Assembly: GCA_965284565.1 (NCBI GenBank)
Contig: OZ260100.1
Span: 1,240,001-1,304,000 of the forward strand
Length of the DNA: 64,000 nt
Direction: 5' to 3'
Source of the DNA: BRH-c54 sp965284565
Lineage (GTDB): Bacteria; Bacteroidota; Bacteroidia; Flavobacteriales_E; Vicingaceae
Shown: one piece after another, positions 55,471 through 64,000 of the stretch
Layout: each line of letters begins with the position of its first letter
How positions within the stretch are numbered: position 1 is the first letter of the stretch
Program-made: the position numbers and the translations under genes
The notes under the pieces: generated by a model
What the model was told of the DNA's origin: nothing
What the model saw: only the letters and a program-made list of their open reading frames with translations
Database searches by the model: none

Positions 55471-56722
55471 TATCATATTTATTTTGTTTTTGTTGGGGAT
55501 GTTCTTTTCTTGCTCCTCTTCACAAAATACTACCAACAGAAATGTCGCAGGAATTTATATGCCCGGAATTAATTTGTTGGATCCGGATATGTTGGCTTTT
55601 CATACAAATGATACCTTAACAGAATTTCATTTTAGAATTAACTCTGCTAATATTTTATACACTAAAAAACGAGAAGACTCTACCTTTAGTGCCAATGTAA
55701 GGGTAACTTATGAATTGTATGAATTAGATTCTAAAACATTGCTAGATAGTGCCTCGCTTAACTTTGTTGATTATGGAAATAATAAAGAAAAGAAATTTTT
55801 GGATGGTATTTTTATGCTTAACACTTTGTTTGGGAAGATTTATACTGTTAAGGTTACTTTTAACGATTTAAACAGAGATCAGTATATAAAAAAATCTTTG
55901 GTGGTAGATAAGTCAACTATTTATAATCCACAAAATTATTTGGTGTTAGATGAAAGTCAAAATATTACTTTTAAAAATTACCTAAAAAATAATTCCACCT
56001 TTTACCTTAAGAAAAATGAATCTATAGTTGACACTGCTTTTGTTTTAAAATATTATAAATCAGACTTTCCCATAGCAAAACCACCATTTTCTTCTAATGA
56101 AACACCTGAAGAAAAAATGACATTTTCACCTGAATTTACAGAAGAACTTACCTTTGACTCTTTACAACAATTGAGTTATGAAGTAACAGAAAATGGCTTA
56201 TATTTTATTCATCCCGAAGGGCAATCAATAGGACCTACACTTTTTAATTTTCAAGATAATTTTCCTGAAGTAAAAACTGCTGAAAATATGATTCCACCAA
56301 TGCGGTATATAACAACATCAAAAGAGTTTGAACAGCTTATTTCTGCTGAGAATCCTAAATTAGAAGTAGATAAATTTTGGAAAGATGTTGCTGGAAGTAA
56401 CGATAGAGCAAGAACTCTAATAAGAGAGTATTTTAAGCGTGTAGAAAGTGCTAATAATTACTTTACTTCTTACATGGAAGGCTGGAAAACAGACAGAGGT
56501 ATTATATATATTGTTTTTGGCGTACCTAATGTGGTGTATAAACACAAAAACTACGAAAATTGGATTTATGGAGAAGAAAATAATATGATGTCGCTGAGTT
56601 TTGTTTTTCACAAAGTAGCTAGTCCGATAACTGATAATGATTTTGTGTTGAGTCGTTCGCCTGTTTTTAAAAACAATTGGTTTAGAGCTGTTGACAGTTG
56701 GAGAAGTGGAAGAATTTACTGA
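55448..56722 (+). CDS. GWxTD domain lipoprotein
   Basis: The 424-residue protein has a lipobox (GMFFSCSSSQ) and ends with the GWxTD domain: ESANNYFTSYMEGWKTDRGIIYIVFG in two adjoining motifs and ENWIYG after it. The central part is beta-rich. GWxTD proteins are found in Bacteroidota and relatives, exported to the periplasm, and of unknown function. Starts at 55448 and 55454 are both possible; both overlap the end of rmuC. Its stop overlaps the convergent rbfA stop by 7 bp. Confidence 0.87.
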   Translation: MKMKKITNIIFILFLLGMFFSCSSSQNTTNRNVAGIYMPGINLLDPDMLAFHTNDTLTEFHFRINSANILYTKKREDSTFSANVRVTYELYELDSKTLLDSASLNFVDYGNNKEKKFLDGIFMLNTLFGKIYTVKVTFNDLNRDQYIKKSLVVDKSTIYNPQNYLVLDESQNITFKNYLKNNSTFYLKKNESIVDTAFVLKYYKSDFPIAKPPFSSNETPEEKMTFSPEFTEELTFDSLQQLSYEVTENGLYFIHPEGQSIGPTLFNFQDNFPEVKTAENMIPPMRYITTSKEFEQLISAENPKLEVDKFWKDVAGSNDRARTLIREYFKRVESANNYFTSYMEGWKTDRGIIYIVFGVPNVVYKHKNYENWIYGEENNMMSLSFVFHKVASPITDNDFVLSRSPVFKNNWFRAVDSWRSGRIY

Positions 56723-57054
56723 TTTAATTTAGCTTCAATCTCTTCCATATAATCAATAGAATCATCTAAATAGAAAGCAACTTCTGGAGTAATTCTTAGT
56801 TGTTTGCCTACTTTTCTACCTAGCTCGCCTCTAATGGCACTTGCATTTTCATTTGCAATTTTAATCCCTTCTTTTGGCTCTATATTGCCGAAAATACTTA
56901 GGTAAACCTTAGCGAAACTTAAATCAGGAGAAACTCTTATGACAGTTACACTAACCATTGTGCCAGGAAACAACTCGTTGGTTTTTCCTTGAATAATTAA
57001 ACTTACTTCCTTTTGTAGTAATCTGGCTACTCTATTTTGTCTTATTGAACTCAT
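56716..57054 (-). CDS. rbfA: Ribosome-binding factor A
   Basis: This small KH-fold protein matures the 5' end of 16S rRNA on 30S particles. The ATG at 57054 (MSSIRQNRVARLLQKEVS) gives 112 residues, the normal size. The frame is open upstream to a TTG at 57138, but that extra part is unlike the family. Conserved features include VTVIRVSPDLSFAKVYLSIFG and ELGRKVGKQLRITPEVAFYLDDSIDY. The end is shared with the convergent GWxTD gene. Confidence 0.94.
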   Translation of the reverse strand: MSSIRQNRVARLLQKEVSLIIQGKTNELFPGTMVSVTVIRVSPDLSFAKVYLSIFGNIEPKEGIKIANENASAIRGELGRKVGKQLRITPEVAFYLDDSIDYMEEIEAKLNQ

Positions 57055-57159
57055 TGGTGCAAAAGTATCAATTAATTTGTTATAAATATTTGGTAATTCA
57101 ATCAACTTTAGGATTTCAATAGGAGTGTTTTTTAACAATGTTAAATTTTCTTTAACAAA

Positions 57160-57190
57160 TTGTTTTTTAAATAACTATATTGTACATTCG
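57160..57190 (+). promoter_or_regulatory. Candidate promoter of the T9SS cargo gene at 57217
   Basis: TTG (57160-57162), 20 bp, then TACATTCG (57183-57190), one base off TAnnTTTG. It ends 26 bp before the ATG. Confidence 0.5.
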
Positions 57191-57216
57191 CACTTATAAA
57201 CCAAAAATTTTATCTT

Positions 57217-58302
57217 ATGAAAAAAAATCTACTCTCTTTAATTACATTGTTAGGAGCAGGTATTATTACCAATGCTCAAATAACAATTAATGACACACAC
57301 ATTGTAGGTATGAACGATGCTGTTGAACAATCTGTTGATACCATGCCAGGGTCAATTACTATTGGGCCAAATGGAGCAAACCAAACATGGAATTTTACAT
57401 CCATGACAGAAATGTATGTTGATACTTTAACTTTTTCTAACCATACTGGATTTCCTGGCGCAGGTAGTATTACTGGAGCAAATATAGGTATGACTAGTTC
57501 ATTTCAAGATAGTACTTGGACTTTTTTAAATAAAGGAACAACAGGCTTATTTATTGTTGGACAAAGTTTTTATCAAGGAGGACAGTTAGCTACTTTAGAA
57601 TATCCGGCTACAGTTGTTACTTTCCCATCAACCATGGGAACAAACTATGCAGGAAACTGGTGGGGTAAAATTTTCCAACAATATGTTGGTCAGGGAGGAA
57701 TTGATTCTGTTAGAATGACTAGAGAAGCGATAACTTCAAGCAATGTTGATGCTTGGGGAAATGTTACTACTTCATTTGGAACTTTTGCTAGTATCAGACA
57801 AAATGTAAATGATATTACCATTGATACGATTTGGGTGTATCAAGGTGGGTCTTGGAGTGTAATAGATCCTTTTACAGCCTCTTTATTAGGAGTAGATCCT
57901 ATTACTTATGATACTACTAACACAGCTCGTTGGTGGACAGATGATCCTAACTCAAAGTTTCCTGTTTTAGAAATGGAGTTTGATAACAATGGGACTGTTA
58001 ACCGTGTTGCTTGGCAAAAAAGTTCTCCTTTTGTTGGGGTAGCAGAAATGAATGTTAAACCAATGTTTAGTTTATATCCAAACCCTGCAAAAGATATTAT
58101 TAATATCTCTACAGATAAAGTAGAAAATTCAATTATATCTATCTTTGATATTACTGGCAAAGAAATTAAAACATTAAACTTTAATACTTCTACTATTTCT
58201 CTAAACATTAGTGATTTAGATGCTGGAGTATATTTTTATTCAGTTAGGAATAGAACTTCTGGAAAAGTTACTCAAACCAATAAGTTTATGGTTACTAAAT
58301 AA
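57217..58302 (+). CDS. Secreted protein with T9SS type A sorting domain
   Basis: The 361-residue protein has a signal peptide (to TNAQ at about residue 21). The body (22-280) is beta-rich and unrecognised; it contains GSITIGPNGANQTWNFTSM, a phrase common in Bacteroidota secreted proteins. The type A sorting domain begins near 286 (LYPNPAKDIINIS, then LNISDLDAGVYFYSV). Export by the type IX system is well supported; function is unknown. It is a single-gene unit with its own promoter and terminator. Confidence 0.82.
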   Translation: MKKNLLSLITLLGAGIITNAQITINDTHIVGMNDAVEQSVDTMPGSITIGPNGANQTWNFTSMTEMYVDTLTFSNHTGFPGAGSITGANIGMTSSFQDSTWTFLNKGTTGLFIVGQSFYQGGQLATLEYPATVVTFPSTMGTNYAGNWWGKIFQQYVGQGGIDSVRMTREAITSSNVDAWGNVTTSFGTFASIRQNVNDITIDTIWVYQGGSWSVIDPFTASLLGVDPITYDTTNTARWWTDDPNSKFPVLEMEFDNNGTVNRVAWQKSSPFVGVAEMNVKPMFSLYPNPAKDIINISTDKVENSIISIFDITGKEIKTLNFNTSTISLNISDLDAGVYFYSVRNRTSGKVTQTNKFMVTK

Positions 58303-58319
58303 CCTTCCTTAAAAGAAAC

Positions 58320-58352
58320 AAAAAACCCTGAAATTTTTTTTCAGGGTTTTTT
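58320..58352 (+). terminator. Terminator after the T9SS cargo gene, overlapping the next gene's stop
   Basis: AAAAAACCCTGAAA (58320-58333) pairs perfectly with TTTCAGGGTTTTTT (58339-58352), a 14-bp stem with a 5-nt loop. The minus-strand lipoprotein gene has its final codons and TGA stop (58341-58343) within the right arm. Confidence 0.9.
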
Positions 58353-58679
58353 TGTACTATATTTTTTTCTCCAAACTTGGTATTTGTAAACCATCCCATC
58401 ATTATTGATATAATAAATGTATTCAATAACTACTATTTCTTTTGGTTTTCTAGGATTACCGTTTTTATCAATAGGAGGTTTTTTGCCGTAATATTCTTCC
58501 TTTATTTTATAAATAAAGACTTCGGCATTATCATAAATTTTAACTTCGTTAGCAGTTCCTTTTGCAAGAATAAGCTCTTCTCTAGTTTTTCCCACAAACG
58601 GACTTTCAAAAGTTTGTGGGCCTTTTGGTGTGCAACCAATTAAAAGTAATAAGAATATTGCAACAATATGCGTTTTCAT
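58341..58679 (-). CDS. Small lipoprotein of unknown function
   Basis: The 112-residue precursor starts at ATG 58679 (MKTHIVAIFLLLLIGCTPKG), with a lipobox Cys at about residue 16. An in-frame TTG at 58721 would spoil the signal. The mature protein has FVGKTREELILAKGTANEVKIYDN, a pattern like small lipoproteins of the SmpA/BamE-like type (a helix with GxT/R, then a strand), followed by a lysine-rich strand pair. The BamE resemblance is weak. The gene's end lies inside a transcription terminator of the convergent gene. Confidence 0.7.
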   Translation of the reverse strand: MKTHIVAIFLLLLIGCTPKGPQTFESPFVGKTREELILAKGTANEVKIYDNAEVFIYKIKEEYYGKKPPIDKNGNPRKPKEIVVIEYIYYINNDGMVYKYQVWRKKYSTKKP

Positions 58680-58746
58680 GGCTCGTAAAGGTATAAAATT
58701 TATAACCTCTACCAAATTCATCTAAATCAAAATTTAAAACAGATTG

Positions 58747-59514
58747 TTAAATAACTGATAATGATGTTATTTTTTTTGCATCATTTAATTTGTAATCACC
58801 AATTTTTGTTCTGGTTAACGCAGACAAATAACCTCCAGAATTAAGTTTTAAACCTAAATCTCTTGCAATAGAACGAATGTATGTCCCTTTACTGCAAACA
58901 ACACGAAAATGAACGTGAATTCCTTTGTCGTAAGGTTTTTCTTGGTTGATTTTAGCTTCATCATTAGCAATTAACTTATCTGATGGCAGAACAAGTTCAT
59001 TGCGTTCTATTTGTGTAATTTCAAATTCATCAATAACAATAGTATTTTTTTTAATAACTACTTCTTCTCCTGCTCTAGCTAATTCATAAGCTCTTTTGCC
59101 ATCAATCTTTTTGGCAGAATGTATGGGAGCAGTTTGTTCTTGTGTGCCGACAAAAGTTGCTGCAGCTTCTTTTATCATTTCATCGGAAATATGATTAGTT
59201 TCAAAAAAAGCATCAAAAGGTTTTTCTAAATCGAAGCAAGGTGTTGTTGCTCCTAGCGTTATTATTCCTGTATATTCTTTTTGTTGAGCTTGAATTTCAT
59301 CAATCTTTTTGGTGAATTTTCCTGTACAAACAATTAACAACCCAGTGGCTAAAGGGTCTAATGTCCCGGCATGACCCACTTTTATTTTTCTAAGTTGTAG
59401 TTGATTTTTTAGTTGGTAATGTATTTTTCTAACGATATCAAAAGAAGTCCAACCTATAGGTTTGTCAATAAGTATAAGTTGTCCGTTTAGAAATTTTTCT
59501 TGAAGTTCTTGCAT
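58747..59514 (-). CDS. truB: tRNA pseudouridine(55) synthase
   Basis: This enzyme makes the universal pseudouridine 55 in the T loop of tRNAs. The 255-residue protein has LIDKPIGWTSFDIV at the start and the catalytic aspartate in GHAGTLDPLATGLL near residue 55. YTGIITLGATTPCFDLE follows, and CSKGTYIRSIARDLG is further on. It lies 5 bp after uppP, in the DUF3098-uppP-truB order that is conserved across Bacteroidota. Confidence 0.96.
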   Translation of the reverse strand: MQELQEKFLNGQLILIDKPIGWTSFDIVRKIHYQLKNQLQLRKIKVGHAGTLDPLATGLLIVCTGKFTKKIDEIQAQQKEYTGIITLGATTPCFDLEKPFDAFFETNHISDEMIKEAAATFVGTQEQTAPIHSAKKIDGKRAYELARAGEEVVIKKNTIVIDEFEITQIERNELVLPSDKLIANDEAKINQEKPYDKGIHVHFRVVCSKGTYIRSIARDLGLKLNSGGYLSALTRTKIGDYKLNDAKKITSLSVI

Positions 59515-59519
59515 AAAAA

Positions 59520-60314
59520 TTAATACAAAGTAATTTCAATACCTGAAAAGTGAAGGATTAATATAAGTAAGCCAATAATAATTCTATAGTAGCCAAAAAG
59601 TTTAAACCCGTGATTGGTTAAAAAAGCTATAAATCCTTTAATAGCAATAATCGCAACAACAAACCCTACAACATTCCCAACTAATAATAACTGAATTTCT
59701 TCTGTTTCAAAACCATTTCCTTCTTGAAAAAACTTTAATAATTTATATCCAGTTGCGGCAAACATGGTAGGGATTGCTAGAAAGAATGAAAATTCAGCAG
59801 CAGCTTGTCGGTTCATTTTTTGTGTTAACCCGCCAATAATAGTAGCTGCAGAGCGAGAAACTCCCGGAATCATAGCCAAACATTGAAACAGTCCAATTTT
59901 AAAAGCGGTGGGATAAGTAACTTCTGAGGTACCTTCTACTTCTGTTTTCTTAAACCATTTATCGACAAATATTAAGATTATACCTCCCAAAAACAACATG
60001 GTAGCTACTACAATTACATTTTCTAATAAGCTATCAATAAAATCATTTAAAAGTAATCCAAAAAAAGCTGCCGGAAGAAAGCCTATAAATAGTTTGAAAT
60101 AAAAATTTACAGTTTGAAAAAACCTTTTCCAATATAATACCACTACTGAAAGTATGGTTCCAAACTGAATGGCTATGGTAAAAGTTTTGGTAAAACTATC
60201 ATCAGCAATTCCCATTAAAGATGAGGTAATAATAAGATGCCCAGTTGAAGAAACAGGTAAAAACTCTGTTAAACCTTCAACAATGGCTAAAATAATAGAC
60301 TGAATAATGGACAT
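59520..60314 (-). CDS. uppP: Undecaprenyl-diphosphatase (BacA type)
   Basis: This inner-membrane enzyme dephosphorylates undecaprenyl diphosphate to recycle the carrier lipid for peptidoglycan and glycan synthesis. The 264-residue protein has the two family motifs: EGLTEFLPVSSTGHLII near residues 13-29 and PGVSRSAATIIGG near 149-161. About seven membrane helices are visible. It lies between DUF3098 and truB, with gaps of 9 and 5 bp. Confidence 0.96.
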   Translation of the reverse strand: MSIIQSIILAIVEGLTEFLPVSSTGHLIITSSLMGIADDSFTKTFTIAIQFGTILSVVVLYWKRFFQTVNFYFKLFIGFLPAAFFGLLLNDFIDSLLENVIVVATMLFLGGIILIFVDKWFKKTEVEGTSEVTYPTAFKIGLFQCLAMIPGVSRSAATIIGGLTQKMNRQAAAEFSFFLAIPTMFAATGYKLLKFFQEGNGFETEEIQLLLVGNVVGFVVAIIAIKGFIAFLTNHGFKLFGYYRIIIGLLILILHFSGIEITLY

Positions 60315-60323
60315 TTAAAGGGT

Positions 60324-60563
60324 TTAGTTAGTTGACTTTTTCATAATTCCCCAACCAACAACACCTAGCCCAGCTAAAATTAAGATAGGTGCAATATAAA
60401 TTCTGGTAACAGAAAATAATTCATAACTAAATTCATTAGGGTTATCAGAGCCCCCGCCAATCATAAGCACATAACCTAAAACAGTTATTAAAACTCCTGC
60501 AATAATTAGGATATAATTTTTCTTACTAAAGGCAAAATCGTTGTTTATTTTTTGGTTTTCCAT
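60324..60563 (-). CDS. DUF3098 small membrane protein
   Basis: The 79-residue protein has two membrane helices (about 15-37 and 51-74), with FSKKNYILIIAGVLITVLGY and the central MIGGGSDNPNEF typical of DUF3098. In most Bacteroidota it lies between ftsX and uppP, so a link to cell-wall or division processes is likely. Here the gene upstream is a coiled-coil exported protein and ftsX is absent from the expected place. Confidence 0.9.
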   Translation of the reverse strand: MENQKINNDFAFSKKNYILIIAGVLITVLGYVLMIGGGSDNPNEFSYELFSVTRIYIAPILILAGLGVVGWGIMKKSTN

Positions 60564-60644
60564 AGTTTATTAGATGATGTAAGCAACAAATATAAGGTAT
60601 TCTTTATTAAGAGAATTGATAAAAAATCATAAAATAGTTCTAAT

Positions 60645-61472
60645 TTATTTTACTGCTTTTCTTTTATCGTTGATGTCACTCACTACTTTTTCTTGTTTTT
60701 TAATATCATTTTTTAGGTTCTCGATGTCTTTTTCATTAGACTCGATGTCTTTTTTATTATCTTTAATTTTCTTTTCATCCTTACTTATTTTATCAGTAAG
60801 TTTTTCATGGTCTTTGTCTAATTTTTCTTTGTCTTTAGCAAGTTTATCCATCTTGCCTTTACCACTATTCATTTTTTTATTTACTTCTTTTAATTCTTCT
60901 GAAACTTCTTTTAATTTACTCTGATTTTTCTTTATGTCTTCCTCTCTATCTTTTGAATCTTGAGTAAGTTTTTTATTTTTATCTTCTAAACTAACTACCT
61001 TGTCCTGAAGCTTTTTTAGATTTTTTTGTTCTTTATCTAATTCTTTTTCAATTACAACAATAGAAATTTCTTTAGAAAGCGTTTCCATAAATTTTTCTGC
61101 TTGTTTATAGGCTTTAGATTTAGGTTCAATAATTTCATTGTTAATTTCGAAAGAAACATATAACTCTGAAGAGTTGTCTTTCATCTTTTTTACGGCAACG
61201 TAAGCATCAATCTTGTCTTCAGTAATCGATTTTATAATAACGTTATCTAGTATTAACTCCCTTTTTTGTTCGGTTACTGTTCCTACCTCTTTTTGTAATT
61301 CTTTTTGAAAAGCTTTTAAAATATCTTTTATGTCATCTGTAAAAATATTCACTTTTAGTGCATGTTTTTCTCCACTAATAAATTTATATTTTGCATTTTC
61401 AACTTTAACTTGTTGAGCAAAACCAAAGTTGCTTAGTAGAATTAAGATAATAAGTATAATTATGTTTTTCAT
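60645..61472 (-). CDS. Exported coiled-coil protein of unknown function
   Basis: The 275-residue protein has a signal peptide (to FAQQ at about residue 20). A small alpha/beta domain spans about 22-135 (VENAKYKFISGEKHALKVNIF, AYVAVKKMKDNSSELYVSFEI). A very long lysine- and glutamate-rich coiled coil (about 140-270) follows, with repeated KDKEKLDKDHEKL-type heptads. There is no membrane anchor after the signal, so it is periplasmic or surface-exposed. It is not recognised. It precedes DUF3098 by 81 bp on the same strand and follows the M1 peptidase by 28 bp. Confidence 0.72.
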   Translation of the reverse strand: MKNIIILIILILLSNFGFAQQVKVENAKYKFISGEKHALKVNIFTDDIKDILKAFQKELQKEVGTVTEQKRELILDNVIIKSITEDKIDAYVAVKKMKDNSSELYVSFEINNEIIEPKSKAYKQAEKFMETLSKEISIVVIEKELDKEQKNLKKLQDKVVSLEDKNKKLTQDSKDREEDIKKNQSKLKEVSEELKEVNKKMNSGKGKMDKLAKDKEKLDKDHEKLTDKISKDEKKIKDNKKDIESNEKDIENLKNDIKKQEKVVSDINDKRKAVK

Positions 61473-61500
61473 GGTGTTATATTTTTAATATGGTATAAAG

Positions 61501-64000
61501 TTAATCTTTTATTCCTAACATCGCTTTTAATCTTGGATGCTCTTCTTTAGCTTTAATTTCATTCAATATTTCAATTAAATGTTGTTGAACATTTTTGTCT
61601 TTATCGATATTGGCTCTTAATTTTTGTTCATTTTCAGAACCAGATTCAGCTTCTTTTATTTCTTGCTCAGCAATATGAATTCTGCTTGCATACATTGCTT
61701 CTAAATCTGAAATACCATTTATAGCTGCCATTCTAATCCACCAAGTTTTTTCATTTAGTGCAGTTTCTTTAAGAATTGCACTTCCTTTTTTTACAGTTTC
61801 GTGGTCTTGATTTTTTAAATAACGAGTAGTTGACATGGCAAAACCGTATTTTTCAAAACCACTAATTTCTTCGTTTTTAGTGATGAAATAATCCAATTGT
61901 TTTTCCGTTCCGTGTTCTTCATAAACGGTAGTTATAGCTGAAACTATATTGCCGTTTTTCTCTTTTTCGAATGCAGAAGCGTATTTCATAGCTAATGAAC
62001 CATTGTTTTTAGATAAGGCTAATAAAGATTCTCCAATTACATAATAAGATTGTTCTTCCATTCCGCTAACACAAACATCGGTTACTGCTTTATCGTTTTC
62101 AAAATATCGAGCTAAAGCAGCAATAGCATCACCTCTTATTTTAGAGTCGCTATCATTTTTTGCCATTGCCAATAATTTTTCTTTTACCACTGCTGGATTT
62201 GATTTAGCAGCATTTTTTAATGCACCTATAGCTTGTCTTCTTAAATATTCGTAATCGTCATCTAAGGCTTTTAAAATAGTAGTTACCGCTAATTCATCTT
62301 TTGATTTTTTCAAAACAGCAATTGCTTCATATCTATCTAGATACTTCATTTTTACATTTCCATAATTTTCGGTAGGTTGGTATAAAAATGCCCATTCTTC
62401 AGTAGTTTTATGATTGTCTGTTTTTTCGCAAAGCAACATTTTATCAGCATCAAAATTTATAAAATCAGGTCTTGAAGTTTTAAATTCAAAAGTATTAGAA
62501 AGCTTATCAATAACCACTTTGTGCGAGTTTACTTTTCCGTTAGCAAAAACATCAATTTTTATAGGTAACTTGTAAATAGGAGCAACCTGTAAATCTTGTT
62601 TTTGTTCTATATGAACGTATTGAATTCCCAACGAATCGTTGTATTCGTAATTAATATCTAAAACAGGATGTCCTTTCGCAAAAAACCATTGGTTAAAAAA
62701 CCAGTTGAGGTCTTCACCAGTAACTTTTTCGCACGCTAAACGAAGTTGATGCATTTCTACATCGGTAAATTTATTTTCTTCCAAATATATTTTTAATGAA
62801 GTGAAGAAAGCTTCATCGCCCATGTAGTTTCTAAGCATGTGTAAAATTCTACCTCCTTTTTGGTAGCTATGCCCGTCAAACATATCTTCTTTATCTTTAT
62901 AATCAAAACGTATCATATCTTTTGGTCCGGATTGAGCCAATTGTAACAAATAGTTCTTTAAATCGGACTGGAGTCCTTGATCTGCTTTATCATCACCATA
63001 CTTGTATTCGTTCCATAAATACTCTCCATAAGTAGCAAATGATTCATTAAGAGGTAAATTAGCCCACGATTCGCAGGTAACTAAATCGCCAAACCAATGG
63101 TGAAAAAGTTCGTGAGCAATGACATCTTCAGCATTGCTACCATCAATCAATTCTCTCTTAGTTTGGTAAGCAAAATCTCCAAAAATAACACCTGTAGTAT
63201 TTTCCATAGCACCAGAAACATAATCTCTTACCACTATCTGATGGTATTTTTGCCAAGGATAAGCTACTCCTAATATATTAGAATAGAATTCCAGCATTTC
63301 TGGCGTTTTACCAAAAATATCTTTGGCATAAGGCTCGTATTCTTCTTCTACATAATAGTCAACATCAATATTTCTCCATTTATCTTTAACAATTTTGTAC
63401 TCCCCAATAGCCATCATAAATAAATAAGGCGTGTGAGGCATGTTCATTTCCCAAAAATCTGTTCTTGTACCATTTCCGTTAAGTTCTGAGTGAGTTAGCA
63501 ATCCGTTAGAAAGGGTTACATATTTTTCTTCAACAGTAATAGCAATTTCTTGAGTAGTTTTTTGGTTTGGAGCATCAATAGTAGGAAACCAAGCGGAGTT
63601 AGCTTCAGTTTCTCCTTGTGTCCATATTTGAGGCATTTTGTTCTTCTCTTCCCCTTTAGGATTAATAAAATACAAACCTTTATCAGAAGAAATAGCACTG
63701 CTTCCACCTTCTTTTAATTCATCGGGTTTAGATGTGTAATCTATAAAAACAGTGAGGGTATCATTTCGGGTATAGATTTTTTCTAAATCTATAGTAATGA
63801 TTAAGCTATCATAAGTAAAGTTTAAAGGTGTTTTATTGCCATTTTCTACTAATGCTACTTGATGAATATCCATTCCACGAGCATTAATTTCCAATTGCTT
63901 GGTGGGATAAAAATAAGGTTTAAGTGTAATGTTTTCTTTACCATAAAGGTGAGATTTTTCCCAATTAAAACTTACCGCTAATTTGGTATGAATAAGGTCG
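61501..64000 (-). CDS. M1 family aminopeptidase, N-terminus beyond window edge
   Basis: About 832 residues are visible; the frame continues through the window edge at 64000, with TKLAVSFNWEKSHLYG before the later part. The exopeptidase motif GAMEN is present (SGAMENTTG, near 63205). The zinc site is HELFHHWFGDLVT (near 63100-63114), followed by the third ligand Glu in NESFATYGEY. The C-terminal third consists of HEAT/ARM-like helical repeats (ILKALDDDYEYLRRQAIGALKN). M1 enzymes remove N-terminal residues from peptides. A signal peptide, if any, lies outside the window. Confidence 0.93.
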   Translation of the reverse strand, partial: DLIHTKLAVSFNWEKSHLYGKENITLKPYFYPTKQLEINARGMDIHQVALVENGNKTPLNFTYDSLIITIDLEKIYTRNDTLTVFIDYTSKPDELKEGGSSAISSDKGLYFINPKGEEKNKMPQIWTQGETEANSAWFPTIDAPNQKTTQEIAITVEEKYVTLSNGLLTHSELNGNGTRTDFWEMNMPHTPYLFMMAIGEYKIVKDKWRNIDVDYYVEEEYEPYAKDIFGKTPEMLEFYSNILGVAYPWQKYHQIVVRDYVSGAMENTTGVIFGDFAYQTKRELIDGSNAEDVIAHELFHHWFGDLVTCESWANLPLNESFATYGEYLWNEYKYGDDKADQGLQSDLKNYLLQLAQSGPKDMIRFDYKDKEDMFDGHSYQKGGRILHMLRNYMGDEAFFTSLKIYLEENKFTDVEMHQLRLACEKVTGEDLNWFFNQWFFAKGHPVLDINYEYNDSLGIQYVHIEQKQDLQVAPIYKLPIKIDVFANGKVNSHKVVIDKLSNTFEFKTSRPDFINFDADKMLLCEKTDNHKTTEEWAFLYQPTENYGNVKMKYLDRYEAIAVLKKSKDELAVTTILKALDDDYEYLRRQAIGALKNAAKSNPAVVKEKLLAMAKNDSDSKIRGDAIAALARYFENDKAVTDVCVSGMEEQSYYVIGESLLALSKNNGSLAMKYASAFEKEKNGNIVSAITTVYEEHGTEKQLDYFITKNEEISGFEKYGFAMSTTRYLKNQDHETVKKGSAILKETALNEKTWWIRMAAINGISDLEAMYASRIHIAEQEIKEAESGSENEQKLRANIDKDKNVQQHLIEILNEIKAKEEHPRLKAMLGIKD

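Noticed and set aside
57055..57138. N-terminal extension of rbfA
   Set aside because: The extra 28 residues start at TTG and are absent from the normal RbfA fold; 112 residues from 57054 is the expected size.

Overview
The window comes from an AT-rich member of the Bacteroidota, most likely the order Flavobacteriales. The support is consistent: several secreted proteins carry type IX secretion (T9SS) sorting domains of type A and type B. There is a PorP/SprF protein, a GWxTD-domain lipoprotein, a DUF3098-uppP-truB run and a glycosyltransferase family 117 (DUF2723) protein. Promoters have the TTTG / TAnnTTTG form typical of this phylum. There is no rRNA, CRISPR array, transposase or phage module. 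The one tRNA is tRNA-Gln(UUG). Genus could not be decided from sequence alone.

Layout. 1-9,900: a cut-off exported protein, a thioredoxin-fold peroxiredoxin-like protein, an NRDE protein, dxr, a DUF1573-von Willebrand A fusion, a 195-bp inverted-repeat element, inorganic pyrophosphatase, a giant lamin-tail surface protein and asd. 9,900-16,650: a TPR/HTH regulator, then a T9SS block (type A cargo, type B cargo with internal repeats, PorP/SprF). 16,700-25,500: M42 peptidase, bestrophin, dolichyl-phosphate-mannose-synthase-like enzyme, glutamate dehydrogenase, and two exported amidohydrolases in which some domains have lost their metal ligands. 25,460-33,000: a glycan locus (methyltransferase remnant, ArnT-like transferase, GtrB-like transferase, MBOAT and AlgX-like O-acetylation pair, and a GH16-like lipoprotein on the other strand). 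33,000-38,800: aldehyde dehydrogenase with deoC, cysC with a TM2 protein, dprA, rlmN.

38,800-43,400 is the most interesting part. An ECF sigma factor, apparently starting at a rare ATT codon, is translationally coupled to a protein that combines a cytoplasmic anti-sigma-like segment, one inner-membrane helix, a long periplasmic linker and an outer-membrane beta-barrel. A cysteine-rich small lipoprotein follows. The same 15-mer (ACCCAACCTTTTTTG on the minus strand) lies upstream of both the sigma gene and the lipoprotein gene. A perfect 42-nt palindrome closes the unit, and an almost identical direct repeat of about 28 nt lies on each side of it. This looks like a self-contained envelope-sensing regulon.

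43,400-64,000: a LamG T9SS cargo, FkbM methyltransferase, GT117 transferase, tRNA-Gln, a large reprolysin-like T9SS protease, an envelope/DNA-maintenance run (YkgJ-like, SDR, L,D-transpeptidase, rmuC, GWxTD lipoprotein), rbfA, another T9SS cargo, a small lipoprotein, truB-uppP-DUF3098, a coiled-coil exported protein and a cut-off M1 aminopeptidase.

Most of the window is ordinary chromosomal backbone biased toward cell-envelope functions. Gene starts were corrected where the longest reading frame begins at an upstream TTG but a downstream ATG fits the family better (dxr, ppa, deoC, rbfA and others).
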